From positions 12,430,610 to 12,494,609 of the forward strand of contig OZ007506.1 in the NCBI GenBank assembly GCA_963931865.1: DNA of 64,000 nucleotides, written 5' to 3'. The translations under genes were made by a program, and so were the position numbers. The stretch is from Axinella damicornis (taxonomy: Eukaryota; Porifera; Demospongiae; Axinellida; Axinellidae). Within the stretch, counting starts at the first letter, position 1. Each line of letters opens with the position of its first letter. Below the pieces are notes generated by a model. It was not told the DNA's origin and did not search any database. It was given only the letters and a program-made list of their open reading frames with translations. Positions 32,282-44,225 of the stretch are shown piece by piece.

Positions 32282-33119
32282 GTTGACTCTGTATGTAGGG
32301 ATACGACAGACACGCAATATATGCTAATACAAAAAAATCTCTCAGAAACGGTACACTTATAAGCCCTTATAACAACATACCAGTCATCTTCGAGTGTTTT
32401 CATGTCCAACAAGACTCCCAGTGTCACAAAAACCCATCGCAAAAGTACCAAACCAATCACTCTTAAAACGGGCAAATTGTTTTTCTTTCTTTCTTCTTCT
32501 TCAGACAACTGAGCTCAACGTTGCCTCAATCTCTCATGATAGTTTTCGCATGAAACAGCATCATTTTCAACTGAGCAATGCAACGATCCATCGCTTTTTC
32601 GCAACCTCCAAGTCTTCATCAGGCGGCTGCAGCTGCCCACTCAATAAATATGACTTCTTTTGTCACGCCATTTTCACGTTGTACGCATGCGCAGTTAAAC
32701 GATCACTTAGCAACGATATGTAAGGATCGCAGAATTAGAAGTGCCTTGTGCCATTGTGTTGTCAATCGAATTCGAACGAGGTACTTCATAAGACTGAGGT
32801 ACATTACAAAACATGCTAGTAGTGCTGTGTCACATTCAGACTAATTGTCACTTGTAGTAAATAATTGGCAAATAATTGACAATGTAAACAGTATGACCTT
32901 TGCACCCCATGCTGTTGCAACAAAGAGATGGCCGCCACACACTACAGCGCTATGGGGAGGAAGGTACACTACAAACTGCTGAGCAGTCCTTGGCCAAAGA
33001 TGCCTCAACTGAGGAGGAGAAAGGTGGAAGACCAGCTGTATCCAGTTGAATCACTCTTCCACGCTTTATTTTTGTTGATTGAATCATTGCAGCATCTTGC
33101 AGTGCCTTATTCTACTTTC
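32282..33119. other. Intron stretch without a recognised gene
   Basis: This AT-rich sequence has no counterpart in copy 1. The short open frames on both strands show no family resemblance. Confidence 0.4.
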
Positions 33120-33430
33120 TGAAGTTCACAAGCAAGTTGTGCCGCTTCAGCAATGAGTGAAGCGTGTATTTCAGTGGGTTTAAAGTTGATGTCCCGGATG
33201 TTCTTGAGCCACCTTTCAATCAAGATCTTTCTTTGGCGGGAGTTCTGACGAGATAAGGCCCAACCCATACGCCAGAACTCTGCCTTGAGCAGAGAGCGAA
33301 GTCTTCCATTATTGCGGTTGGAAGGGAGATTTCATTGTGGCCTTCCTCATAATAGGTCCAGCTTTCTATCGAGAGAAGAGGTAGACAAAAGCTTGTCCTC
33401 ACTAAATTCACCGTCCAAAGTGGGGTCTAC
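33119..33430 (-). pseudogene. Unidentified coding fragment with in-frame stops
   Basis: One minus-strand frame reads DPTLDGEFSEDKLLSTSSL, then two stops, then RLRSLLKAEFWRMGWALSR, ILIERWLKNIRDI and a final stop near 33119. The composition looks protein-like. I do not recognise the family. It abuts the TIR repeat cluster and may be part of a larger decayed element. Confidence 0.3.
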
Positions 33431-33439
33431 AAATGGCGG

Positions 33440-33940
33440 GGGGAAAGGTATGATGCAGTATATTACACTCCTGGTAGGGGAAAAATTGTGCCTCGTAATG
33501 TAAATAATGTAGGAATGGCCTACAAAGAATCTGCCTACACCATCGTGATTGCTATCATGCAGTGACCCAAGCGTACAATTTTGGTGCTGAAACTCACCTT
33601 GGAGGTGGAGATACAAACACTTTTGTCTAGCCGTCGGCCGCCATAAATTTGCTCGAGCGCTCTTCGACTTCCGCTGCCAGTAAAACTCTTACGAAGGGCC
33701 CACAAAGATTCTGACCACACGGCCGTGATCACTGTCGTTCAACATACCAAACTCACCGTGCTGGCAAAGTTGTGAGTGCTGTACTAATGTCTTGTCTTCC
33801 TTTTGGTCGCCACTACATGCGATCAACTGAGCGTGGTTGCCACCTGGCATGTGCGTTAATTGGAACGAATTGGCTTGCGCTACGGCGAGTTGCAACCGGG
33901 GTTGCAACGCGGCTACCAGGAGTGCAGTTGCCCCTCGAAA
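33440..33940 (-). repeat. Interspersed TIR repeat copy, inverted
   Basis: The same family as 22285-24075 in the opposite orientation: it begins near TTACACTCCTGGTAGGGG and ends GGAGTGCAGTTGCCCCTCG. It lies inside the long intron of copy 2. Confidence 0.85.
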
Positions 33941-34694
33941 CACCACAGACTTTAATAGGAAGCCTTTGAAACTTTAAATCATGCATTTATAGCTCACTTG
34001 TTTACTGAAACTTTGATATCACCAGCCATTTCCTCGAATGTCGCAGCTTATTCCACAGCATAAAAATATGATCTTGGTATCAGCAGAAAGCTCAAAAACT
34101 GCTGATTTCAATTTTACCCGTACCGTTTTAAAAGACGCAATCATGCGCAAGAAAATCAGGGCTATGCCCAGTTGATGACGTCTGCATTGACGAGTTGTAT
34201 ACACAATTTATATTGCGGCCAGGTTGACACGGGACCGTAGAAGTGCGTGTGTCGCAGTGTTTTACTGGAAAGATACCAGCGGGTCAGTGATCATAGCCCT
34301 TGTGGAAGGTTAACGTCGTGGATTACTACCGTACTGCTTCCAAAAGTTACCAGAGTATTGAAATAAAGCATAAAATACAGGCAATGTGAAGACCGTTAGC
34401 ATTCAGTTCTGTGTACAATGAAACGTTCTAGTAGGCTGCGTGGGCGGCCAGTTGTAACTTGTAATTGCCAATTATTAGCTGGAATGTTCTACATGCCTTG
34501 TAATGAAATACTTTACTAAGTATACTGTATTTCAGTTGATCCCTGTATTCTGTGAGAGGGGTGAATGCCTATCTAAAGACTCAACAATGTTGCTACCACT
34601 ACTAGCTAATATTATGCTCTGTGATGGCGAATTTCAGCTCAAACATGTGCCTGCTGCTAAAGAAAATGACAAACAAGTATTCAAAAAAACATTT

Positions 34695-34931
34695 AAAAAT
34701 GTAACAGGATGTAGGGATACCAGAACGGCAAAAAGTACGGAAACAAGGTAGGAATGATCACACAAAACAGTGAAGTATACAATCCCCCCTATATATCTTT
34801 GTTCATTACACATGTATAATATGGAAAAGATCTCTGTAGGGAGGATTGTATACTTCACTGTTTTGTGTGATCATTCCTATTTGTTTCCATACTTTTTGCA
34901 GTTCTGGTATCCCTACATCCTGTTACATTTT
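34695..34931. mobile_element. Foldback element, arms about 95 bp
   Basis: AATGTAACAGGATGTAGGGA opens the left arm and its near-complement closes the right arm. The arms are interrupted by about 45 bases around 34790-34835. It lies beside the Death-domain exon of copy 2. Confidence 0.85.
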
Positions 34932-35399
34932 GTGACTAGATGCATGGGAATGCTTTTACCAAACTGAACTGGACAAGGCCTACGTAGCTATATAACTAAT
35001 TGACTGATCTCACCATCTTCTTGGAACTGCTTTGCCAGCTCCCCTCTTCCAATGGCAATCATTGCACGTGCTAGCCTTTCATGAGTTGGACCATTGTTCA
35101 GCCACCAGTCAAACATGTCCGCAAGGCACCCATGCGCAAACTCAGGAGAGTGCCTGTTGTTAGACTGAATCTCACGTAACTTGTGATTGGGCACACCAAG
35201 CTCCAGTCCCAGGCGTTTCCATTCAGCAGCCACTGGGAGCTTCACAAGTTCCCTCAGTACAAGTGCTGGGAGAGGATCAACCATTGCTGTGCTTGCTTGC
35301 GCCGTTCGTAGCTAGCTAGCTACGTGCGGACTGCCAGTCTCGATCATTCAAAGTTCAAAGTTCAAGGTTTCATCGAATAACCCCAGAAGGGAACGGTAC

Positions 35400-36140
35400 A
35401 ACACTCCTGGTAGGGGAAAAAATTGTGCCGCGTAAATAATTAAACCTCACAGCACGCAGGAAAGGTCTACAGAGATTCTGACTACACCGTCGTGATCACT
35501 ATCATGCAGTGATACAACCGCACAATAATTGTGGTGAAACTCACCTTGGTGGGATAGCTACAACCGCTTTTGTCGTGCCGTCGGCCGCCATTGCTCGATC
35601 GTGCTCTTCGACGTTGGTTGCCAGTACAGTCATACGCAAAGATTCTGACCACATAGTCGTATTAAATCGCTGTCGTTCACTGACGCTTACATCACCGTGC
35701 TGTCAAGGTTGTAAGTGCTGCTATAATTTCGTGTCTTCCCTTTGGTCGCCATTGCTAGCGCGCGCGTTAACGTTCGACTGAGCGTGGTTGCCACGTGGCA
35801 TGTGCGTTAATTGGAACGAACTGCGATACTCGGCGAGTCGCAGCCGGCGTTGCAACTGCTACCAGGAGTGCGGTTGCCCCTCGCTAATAATAACAAATAA
35901 AAAACCTCCCAGCCATCACTATCATGCAGTGACCCAACCGTACAATTTTGTTGCTGAAAGTCATCTTGGCTACGTAGTGGAGTTGTGAGTGCTTTTGTCT
36001 TCCCTTCAGCCGCCATTGCTCGAGCGCTCTCTTCAACTTTCGTTGTCACAAAGATTATGACCACACAGTACCAGTTGCGCTACAGCGAGTCGCAACCGGG
36101 ATTGCAACTCCTACCAGGAGTGCGGTTGCCCCTCGAACAA
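35400..36140 (-). repeat. Interspersed TIR repeat copies, inverted
   Basis: One copy at about 35400-35882 and a shorter, deleted copy at about 35883-36140. Both end CTACCAGGAGTGCGGTTGCC. Confidence 0.85.
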
Positions 36141-36884
36141 ACACAGAATACATACACACATGAATGGTTTACTTGAAGTGCAGGGTGTCACAAGCAATCT
36201 GTCACTGGTTGCCTGTCCAGTCAAAAAAATTGAAATCTCGCCACATAGACCCTCATAAACCATCGAAAGGGAGTCAAACAATAGCTTAATAGCAAAAAAA
36301 CTGCTCTATGTGTACCTGACTGAAGTCAAAGGCGCTTCGTTTCGCTGTATTTCGGCTATTCATAACACTCGCTCCACCTCTTGACGTGACCTCAGAGTCC
36401 CATCAAGAACAGGTCAAACACGTTCTTTTTTCTAGTGGAAAATTCTAAATTGCAATATTGCTATATAGAACAATTCATATCACAGTGTTTTCTCCCCCGT
36501 TCATCATGAAAAAACTTTTGATATTGTTGATACACTTCTACAGACAAATTTTGGTCAGTAAAGTTTTCTCACCATTGCAGGATTGCTACTGATTGTGTGG
36601 CTATAATGGAGCTGAAAAACATTACAGTTAAAGTAGTAACGTTGGTAAGTAGCTATGTGTAAAAAACCTATAGCTAATGCAATAAGGACTAGTTCAATTG
36701 CAAGAAAACTCATCATGAAAATACCGTGAAAGTAGCAGGAAAGTTGCATTCTAGTTTAGCATGCCTGCTGAAAGCTTGCTGAATTGCACTACTAGTAGCT
36801 ATAAGGCCAATCTGTAAAACATTGTCAAAAAGGATCAGAGATTCCAGCATAAGTATGAGTCTCAACAGTTATTATACAATCAGA

Positions 36885-37395
36885 AATTGCCAAGCCTTGG
36901 ATACGAAATTTCTGAGCCACAGCTAAAGGATCAGAGATTCCTAAGTCAGGATCAGAAATTCCTGTTAAGGATCAGGCCTCAGATCAGAAATTTCTGGGCC
37001 TCAGCAAAAGGATCAGAGATTCCCGACAAGGATCAGAAATTTCTGGGCCTCAGCAAAAGGATCAGAGATTCACGAGCCTCAGTACATGGATCAGAAACTT
37101 CTGGGCCTCAGCAAAAGGATCAGAGATTCCCAAGCCTCTGAGTACAAGGATCAGAAACTTCTGGGCCTCAGCAAAAGGATCAGAGATTCCCGAGCCTCAG
37201 TACAAGGATCAGAAATTTCTGGGCCTCAGCAAAAGGATCAGAGATTCCCGACAAGGATCAGAAACTTCTGGGCCTCAGCAAAAGGATCAGAGATTCACGA
37301 GCCTAAGTACATGGATCAGAAATTTCTGGGCCTCAGCAAAAGGATCAGAGATTCCCGAGCCTCAGTACAAGGATCAGAAATTTCTGGGGCCCAGA
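36885..37395. repeat. Minisatellite with palindromic core, left end
   Basis: Units of about 55-60 bp alternate GGATCAGAAATTTCTGGGCC and GGATCAGAGATTCCCGAG. Roughly nine units. The apparent Gln/Ser/Arg-rich repeat protein is only its translation. Confidence 0.9.
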
Positions 37396-37402
37396 AACTC
37401 AC

Positions 37403-37641
37403 CTTCAAAAGGACTACACCCTGTTGTGGGGGTAGTGGTAACCAGGGGTCTGCACTCCAATTCCTGTAGTGCATTTCCGCCTTTCCACCACCCCCAAGTC
37501 TGAACAGGAAATTGTGGGGGTTGGTATGCCCATGGGGAGTGTCAATGTGAGGCAGAAGCCATGACTTGACATCGTAGATCGTGTCCACCTCACTCACATC
37601 CATGACTTGCTGATCACAGTTGAGCACTGCCTCTTTCAGCT
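37403..37641 (-). pseudogene. Isolated exon of a DUF7869-type gene
   Basis: This exon matches the sixth exon of the gene at 43508-48078 in phase at both ends. It shares the pattern YDVKSWLLPHID / FDIRNWIGPCLD, NPHNFLF / IPHVFLF, KAEMHYRNWS / RAEMFYKQWS and a final LLK before the donor. Acceptor (CACTAG) and donor (GTGAG) are preserved. The exons on both sides are missing, so it is a relic left by internal deletion. Confidence 0.78.
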
Positions 37642-37830
37642 CTAGTGAAACGTATAATTAGAATATAAATCAGTTTACAATGTTTCTCTACAATACTGGC
37701 TAAATGAATGAATCCCATGAAGAAAAAGATTAACATCTTGTCCTGGTCTGCATTCATGCTTAGGGCTGACTAGCTAACTCATGACAGGTGGTTGGAACAT
37801 TAGAAATTATAATTTGTATACTTTACATAG

Positions 37831-40800
37831 GTCAGGATGTGTAGAACATTGCTGTTCAACTTGGCGGAGAGAGAGGATGATGGCAGTGTTCCAGAGAAAC
37901 CGAAGAGATGGAGGGAGCACTGCTCATCAATATTGATGCAACCAGTAAGTGATTGTAACTCTCTGTCTTATGACAAGTATGTGACATGTAAAGTTCGAGT
38001 GGTAGCTATGATTTCAAACGTTGATTTACCGGATTGGTAGAACAGTAGTGTACTGGACTACAGTTTAATTGGATTAGTGGAAATTCCAAGAATTGAATAC
38101 CGCTAAATTGGACGTACCGTATGTCACTACTAATGACACATACTTGTCTAACCATGCATTTGCAGGTCCGAACTCTAGACGATGGCTGTGTGTTTTTCTT
38201 AGCTAGTTTGCCCAAGGAAACCTTCGCAGTTGTGGAGATTTTCAACCTGTTCAGCACAGGAGAAATCAAGGGCCAATCCGCCAAAAGGGGAACACTGGGA
38301 AGGAAACTCGACCTCAAAGGAAGCAACTTCAAACATGTGCGAGGTCTGGACGCATCAACCATACATCAAGTGCTATGTGAAGTCATGTCAAAGGACAAAT
38401 CGATTCCAGAAATGACGGCTGAATGCATTAAGGTTAAACGGATGTGTGATTTGCTTCATCCTTCAGACAGGGTCATCCTCCTGGGAAGAGGCAACATTGA
38501 AATATCCTGCACACACCACACCAGAGGCACTTGATGAGTTTCTGTGTGTTGCATTCCAGCCAAAGAGCCCTGCTCCCAGGTAATCGTATTATGTTGAGAA
38601 TGATGCTAAATGGGTGCTTTAAAATTTTGATTGTATGTTGCTCTCTATTGATTCAAGAACTTCTGTCAACAGGCAATGCTGGTACAAACACAACCCTCAA
38701 CATCTGCAGTTGACAGAGGAGTGTTCTGCTTTGAAGAGGCAACAGCATATCTCGTCGAAAGTTCCTCTCCAACGTTTGACCTGTGTACAAACGTCCGCAC
38801 AGACAACAAGAGGAATTTTACTGGTGCCGCGCTGACTGTCGTCAAGACCAGTGAACTGGAAAGAGTGGATGGAGATGTACGTGGGTTTTGCATTTGCATT
38901 ACACACACACACTCAACATCCAGATGTTTGCACTGACATGCCCACAATGCATTACTATTTACACTATCTACAGGTCAGTCGGAACTTGAAAATGGCTATA
39001 AGAGCCATTAGGGCACTCAACACAACTGCTGGCCTCAGCAACTACACAGTTGCTGTTATTGGCACACCTCAAGAAGTGTGCACGATAACAAAAGCATACG
39101 AGGAGTGTGGCCTGCACCGACACGAACTAGCATTCATTCACAAGGAAGCTAGCAAACAAGGTAAATAGTTCATTATTCAAAACACGTGAAGGATGTATTC
39201 ATTTCCACAAAGGCATTTGAATTATTCACAATTTCACACTGCATAGATGGGTCAGTACTTCTGAAGTCAGTGGACCTAGCTACTAGTTCTCGGTCTCTGT
39301 GGAGCGTTCCCTTTGGACAGAAGGGAGAATCTTTTTCAGTCAAACAAGGTCATTGTTCTCCTTGATGACGATAGGAGAGCTGTCTCCACAGACAGTCACT
39401 ACGATGGCCACTTCTATAAGGAGCTGATCTGCTGGGCAACCCAGCCAGGGCAATATTCCAACATGTTCAGGTAAGGATAGGATCGACAAGTTAATCAACT
39501 TCCCCCCATTCTTCCTTTCATTGCATTCTAAAACTATAATTATTCCAGACACCACAGGACAAACTGAAATGTCCTGATTTAGAGGGGTGGTCTCAGGGAT
39601 TAATTTCTGACCCATTAGCTACAATCCTGAAGATCATTTGCCTGCATTTCCACTCAATCTATTCCCTACATTCTAGGCCTTTAAACCAGAAGTCTCATCC
39701 TTTCGCTATAATACATTCTGAAGTAATTACTGATCTTTCTAAGTTTCTGTGCTTTCACCAGGAGCTTTAGAATCAGAAATTTCTGATCCACTTGCTACGA
39801 ACCAGGCCTTAGAACTAGATCCTTTCTCAGACCTATGTCAGGAATTACTGGTCCTTTCAGAATCAGAAATTTCTGATCCACTTGCTATGTACCAGGCCTT
39901 GCAACTGACCTATATCAGGAATTACTGATCCCTGCCTGCATTCCAAACTTTGTAATCAAAATTTCAGATCCATTTGCTACATGCGAAGCCTTATTAAGAC
40001 CAGTGCAGGAAATACTGATCCTTTCGCTGCATTAGAGTCAGAAATTTCTGATCCACTTGCTACGTACCAGGCTTACAACTAGATCCTTTCTCAGACCTAT
40101 AAATATCATGAATTACTGATCCCTGCCTAACTTTGGAATCAGAATTTCTGATCCATTTGCTACATGCCAAGCAGTGCATTTCAACCAGGAATTACTAACT
40201 CTTTCACTGCATTAGAATCCGAAATTTCTGATCCATTTGCTACATGCCAAGCCTTACAACTAGAAATATCAGGAATTACTGATCCCTGCCTGTATTTCAA
40301 ACTTTGGAATCAGAAATTTCTGATCCTTTTGCTACATGCCAAGCCTTATAACCCAGATCCTTTCACTGCAAACCAGGAATTACTGATCCTTTCAAGCATT
40401 AGAATCAGGAATTTCTGATCCACTTGCGTACCACCAGGCCTTACGATATGACTAGACCTATATCAGGAATTACTGATCCCTGCCTGCATTCTAAACTTTG
40501 GAATCAGAAATTTCTGATCCATTTGCTACATGCCAAGCCTTAATAAGACCAGATCCTTTCAGTGCATTTCAACCAGGAATTATGAATTACTGATTCTTTT
40601 GCTGCATTAGAATCAGAAATTTCTGAATCCATTTGCTACATGCCAAGCCTTAATAAGACCAGATCCTTTCAGTGCATTTCAACCAGGAATTACGAATTAC
40701 TGATTCTTTTGCTGCATTAGAATCAGAAATTTCTGATCCACTTGCTACATGCCAAGCTTTACGTACCAGGCCTTACAACTAGATCCTTTCTCAGACCTAT

Positions 40801-41240
40801 AAATATCAGGAATTACTGATCCCTGCCTATATTCCGGAATCAGAAATTTCTGATCCATTTGCTACATGCCAAGCCTTATACTTATAACCCAGATCCTTTC
40901 ACTGCATTTCCAGCCTTTAAACCAGGAATTACTGATCCTTTCAAGCATTAGAATCAGGAATTTCTGATCCACTTGCGTACCACCAGGCCTTACGATACGA
41001 CTAAACCTATATCAGGAATTTCTGATGTCAAGAAATAATGATCCTTTGACTGCAATTTCAACTTCAGAATCAGATAATTCTGATCCATATGTAAAATCTT
41101 CAACCTTCTTTGTCTTCACTTTAGGAGAAGGCCCACTTGCCGCTGTGTCTTCCGGCCGAAACTGCATTGGGCACACAATAGACAAAGATACATACAGACT
41201 TGTTAAAAGATCATTAGCAACTGCAGCAATGTCACAGTAA
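37831..41240 (+). pseudogene. Truncated, frameshifted ParB-MTase paralogue
   Basis: Probable exons: 37831-37944, 38165-38581, 38673-38876, 38974-39160, about 39247-39470 and 41125-41240. They match exons 4-8 of the gene at 48405-57076. The second begins VRTLDDGCVFFLASLP; after a frame change near 38454 it resumes as SSSWEEATLKYPAH. The fourth includes NYTVAVIGTPQEVCTITKAY, which resembles the strand-helix unit after motif IV of beta-class methyltransferases. The last gives GEGPLAAVSSGRNCIG, close to the motif I region (F.GEG), then a stop. The N-terminal and ParB exons are absent. At least one frameshift and a phase mismatch between the last two exons make function unlikely. Confidence 0.72.
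39540..41095. repeat. Satellite with TCAGAAATTTCTGATCC core, right end
   Basis: About a dozen copies of the 14-bp palindrome TCAGAAATTTCTGA or one-base variants (for example near 39773, 39853, 40038, 40309, 40503, 40722, 40834). They alternate with AGGAATTACTGATCC and words such as TTGCTACATGCCAAGCCTTA. The array fills the last intron of the truncated paralogue. Confidence 0.92.
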
Positions 41241-41396
41241 CCACTTTTCCCACATAACCACCTATTATTTCACCTCTTTTTGTGTAAAAGCTTCTGATAA
41301 GATTTTTTATCAGAGAAAATTGCATGCAACATCAGTCAATCCTCCTGTTGAAGATGTCAATTAGAAATTCTCAATAGAAAATAGAACACGTTCTAT

Positions 41397-43241
41397 GTTC
41401 TGTACACAACCCGGATTTCATTTGTATTTGCGAAACCTGGTTGGACCCTGAAATATGCGACTCTGAAATCAGTATATTGGACTACAACATTGATAGAAAT
41501 CAACATGGTGGTGGCATCCTATTTTACTATAGGTCCTCCTTTTCCTGTAATGTTTGTTCTGTGGTGCACCTGGTTTTGAATTTTTGTTTCTGTAAGCATT
41601 GACTTTTGTATCACCTGTGTTAGTTTATTGTTCTGTCCACCTAGTTCTTGTTTTGATGTTCTGGATTGCTTTGACATTTGTACGATGCACTTTGCAGCAT
41701 CAATATTTTACTGTTCTCTAATTTTGTATATATAGCTAGGAGATTTCAATATTAACCACCAACACCCATTGTTTACAAAGTTGTCCAGCATTACCTCATG
41801 TTTTTGTCTTACCCAGGTTGTGCCAACCCGTTTCTCCCCTAATTCTGATACTTTCACTATGATAGACCTGGTCTTTCTGTCATCACCTTCCCAGCTCTGG
41901 TCCTGCACCACATTGCCAGCTCTTGCATCATCCGACCATCTTGGCATTGTGTTATAACTGTCAACATTGTACAAAGGCAACACACCAAAAACTCCTCGTA
42001 GAGTGGTTTGGCGCTACGACCAAGTGGACTTTGACCGGGCCTTCGAGTTAATTGCTACCACAGACTGGAACTTTGACTCATCTGATATCAACACCCTCTG
42101 GGGTAACTGGCACCAGAACTTTATGAACCAGTGCATCCCAAAAGCCCTACTCCCTGCCAGAAAGAACCTCCCCTAGGTCACCAGGTCAATCGTTATAGCA
42201 ATTAAGAAGCGAAACTCTCTATTTCGTGCTGCTAAAAGGCGTGGCAATCCCAACACCTATCAAAGATATAAACACCAATGTAATTATGTTGTTGTGTCCC
42301 TGCTACGATCTGCCAAACATGAATTTTTCTACAATCTTGGCTCTGCTGATTCACGATCCTTTTGGAGAGCAATGAAGCTCATTAGTACTAAAAAAATCAT
42401 CCATTCCCACACTAGTTTCAGGCAGCACTACCATTGTTCCAGACCGGGACAAGGCCATGCATTGACATGTGCTCAATACGGTCACCACCTTCCATGAATG
42501 CTCAAAGTCACTGTCTCCAGCATCACTCCCAGTTTGATGAAGCTCAGTCTTCAATCTCTCAATCAAACTTGGCCAAGTTCCCGATGAATGGAAGTTCACC
42601 CATTCCCAAGTCTGGCGATGCCTCATGTCCTTCAAATTACCGCCCAATCTCAATCCTTCCTATACTCAGCAAGCTTTTGGACTGGCATATCTACAAAATC
42701 ATTGACTCCCATATCAGTACTTCTGCCCCCATCTCAGTGGGGATTCTCTTTTGGGAAATCCACTAGCCTTGCTCTCCTTTCTAACACACACGACTGGTAT
42801 CAATCACTCGACCACGGTAATGAAGTTTACACAGTTTTTCTAGACCTGTGCAAGGCATTTGACTCTCTTGCTCGAACGTGCAAACATTCCTCCTCTCTCA
42901 TCCAGGAGGCGAAACCTGTCCTTATGTCAACTTTATAATATCGTACACAGTGGTATTGGTCTTCCTACTTTCCCCATAACCTATAGGCCTGTTTGTTATA
43001 GTCACCATAGTGATACTTGCTTGTTGTATCAACCGTTTGCCCGTACCTCTAGTTTCCTAAATTTGTTTTTCCCCAGTACCATTTCGTCATGGAATTCACT
43101 ACCTTCATCTGTAGTCTGTTGTACTTCTGTAACTTCATTCAAGCGTGCCGTTACCTAAATTTGCTGTTCTGTATTGTGCTGTCCTGGATGCACAGCCGTG
43201 TTACCTTATGTATCCTTTGCATTTCTCTTGCATAAACATTA
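41397..43241 (+). pseudogene. Non-LTR retrotransposon insertion, 5'-truncated and deleted
   Basis: It starts inside an APE-type endonuclease (ICICETWLDPEICDSEIS; GDFNINHQHP; ASSDHLGIVL). It continues into RT (SNYRPISILPILSKLLDWH, YTVFLDLCKAFDSL, motif A) with frameshifts, then jumps near 42940 to the typical C-terminal tail (PSTISSWNSLPSS). The RT catalytic FADD region is deleted. The 12-mer AACACGTTCTAT flanks both ends (41385-41396 and 43242-43253), fitting a target-site duplication. Confidence 0.82.
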
Positions 43242-43914
43242 AACACGTTCTATTTTAACCTTGGAATTTCCATTTTGTGATATTTTCTGAACAAAAGTAC
43301 ATTATTTACAGATTAATATATGCATTTCTGACTGAAGTCGATGAAACCTCCTAAATCTTGCCAGATGTGAGAGCAAATATTCAGAAAAAATGGCATTTAA
43401 TTCAAATGAGGGAACATGAACACAGTTACCATAAATGACAGAAAAGCTCAAGCTATTTTACAGAGATACAGTATTAAGTGTTCCAAAGAATCTGAAGGTA
43501 GTAACATTCACATGAATTCTACCATATCATAAAGCTTGCGGAGTTCTTGTTTGATGGCTTGAGACAAACGCTTAGATGCTGTAAATTTTATGCCACTCTT
43601 GATGATAGCATTGCGATGGAATGTCTCCTCAACAACCTTCTTGTTTTCTTTCCACTCCCTCCAATTGTCACTGAAACTCCCCATCCACCATTGCACTGTA
43701 ACATTCAGCTCATCCAGCGCTACCACCTTCGCAATTTGTGGCACTTCATCATCGTATTTGGCTAAACGAAGAGCAACGAATTCTCCAATCTCTGCTTTGC
43801 CAATGTGCAGTACTGGTGCGGAGTCCTCTGGATGATCTGGTTCAGAAGTGGTGGCAGGCTTTGACTTCTTTGAAGGGCGCTTGGTGTTCGTCTTTGCTTT
43901 CTTTCCCAATTGGA

Positions 43915-44225
43915 TCTGGAGCCAAAAAGCTTGGAATGAATCTCAGGAACAAGGAAAATTTTATAAACAACCTTTGGTACCAAAAAAAAAACTGGTTCTG
44001 AAGTTTCAGAAACTGTGCTAACAACCTTTGGATCTGAAATTTCTGAAACAACCTTTTGGTTCTGAAATTTCAGAATCCATGCTAGCAACCTTTTGATCTG
44101 AAATTTCAGGCACTCCCTGGTTGTGTATCTGAATTCCAGGAACTCAAATATAGTTAAATTTCAGGCTTCAACCATTGGAAGAAATTTCAGATACCAACCA
44201 GTGAAAATTTCAGATACTAACTGCT
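43915..44225. repeat. GAAATTTC palindrome array, left end of the large element
   Basis: Six or more CTGAAATTTCTGA or CTGAAATTTCAGA words lie in the last intron of the DUF7869 gene. Confidence 0.85.

Larger units (their letters stand above)
27155..35284 (-). pseudogene. Second Death/NB-ARC gene copy, frameshifted
   Basis: Exons correspond to copy 1: Death domain 35284-35014 (same length, same donor) and a large exon 29699-27155. Relative to copy 1, ten bases are missing between 29438 and 29439, just after the P-loop helix. This shifts the frame: the upstream part runs 29691-29380 and the downstream part (759 residues) is open from 29434 to the stop. Smaller in-frame differences include three extra residues before Walker B and a repeated HLKSPL. 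The Walker B and GxP motifs are intact. It may be a pseudogene, a recent allele-like defect or an assembly error; an internal start could still give a truncated protein without the P-loop. Confidence 0.8.
27150..35290. repeat. Tandem segmental duplication, copy 2
   Basis: Collinear with about 12540-18650. The offset is about 14.6 kb at the large exon and about 16.6 kb at the Death-domain exon. The added 2 kb is mostly the mobile sequence at 32.3-34.9 kb. Confidence 0.85.
36422..41387. mobile_element. Internally deleted copy of the ParB-MTase/DUF7869 element
   Basis: The left end GTTCTTTTTTCTAGTGGAAA and the right end, read inverted, GTTCTATTTTCTATTGAGAA are imperfect inverted repeats over about 40 bp. 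Both resemble the left end of the large element at 43247. Inside are one DUF7869-gene exon (minus), then exons matching exon 4 onward of the ParB-MTase gene (plus), and GAAATTTC arrays near both ends. The parts from the DUF7869 N-terminus through the ParB exon are missing. Boundaries are by eye; no clean target duplication was identified. Confidence 0.65.

Noticed and set aside
36887..37469. Repeat protein rich in GSEISGPQQKDQRF units
   Set aside because: Every unit is the minisatellite read in frame; there are no splice or start signals and the DUF7869 relic runs on the other strand.
39540..41095. CRISPR-like array
   Set aside because: Spacers are not unique, repeat lengths vary and the context is eukaryotic; it is a satellite.
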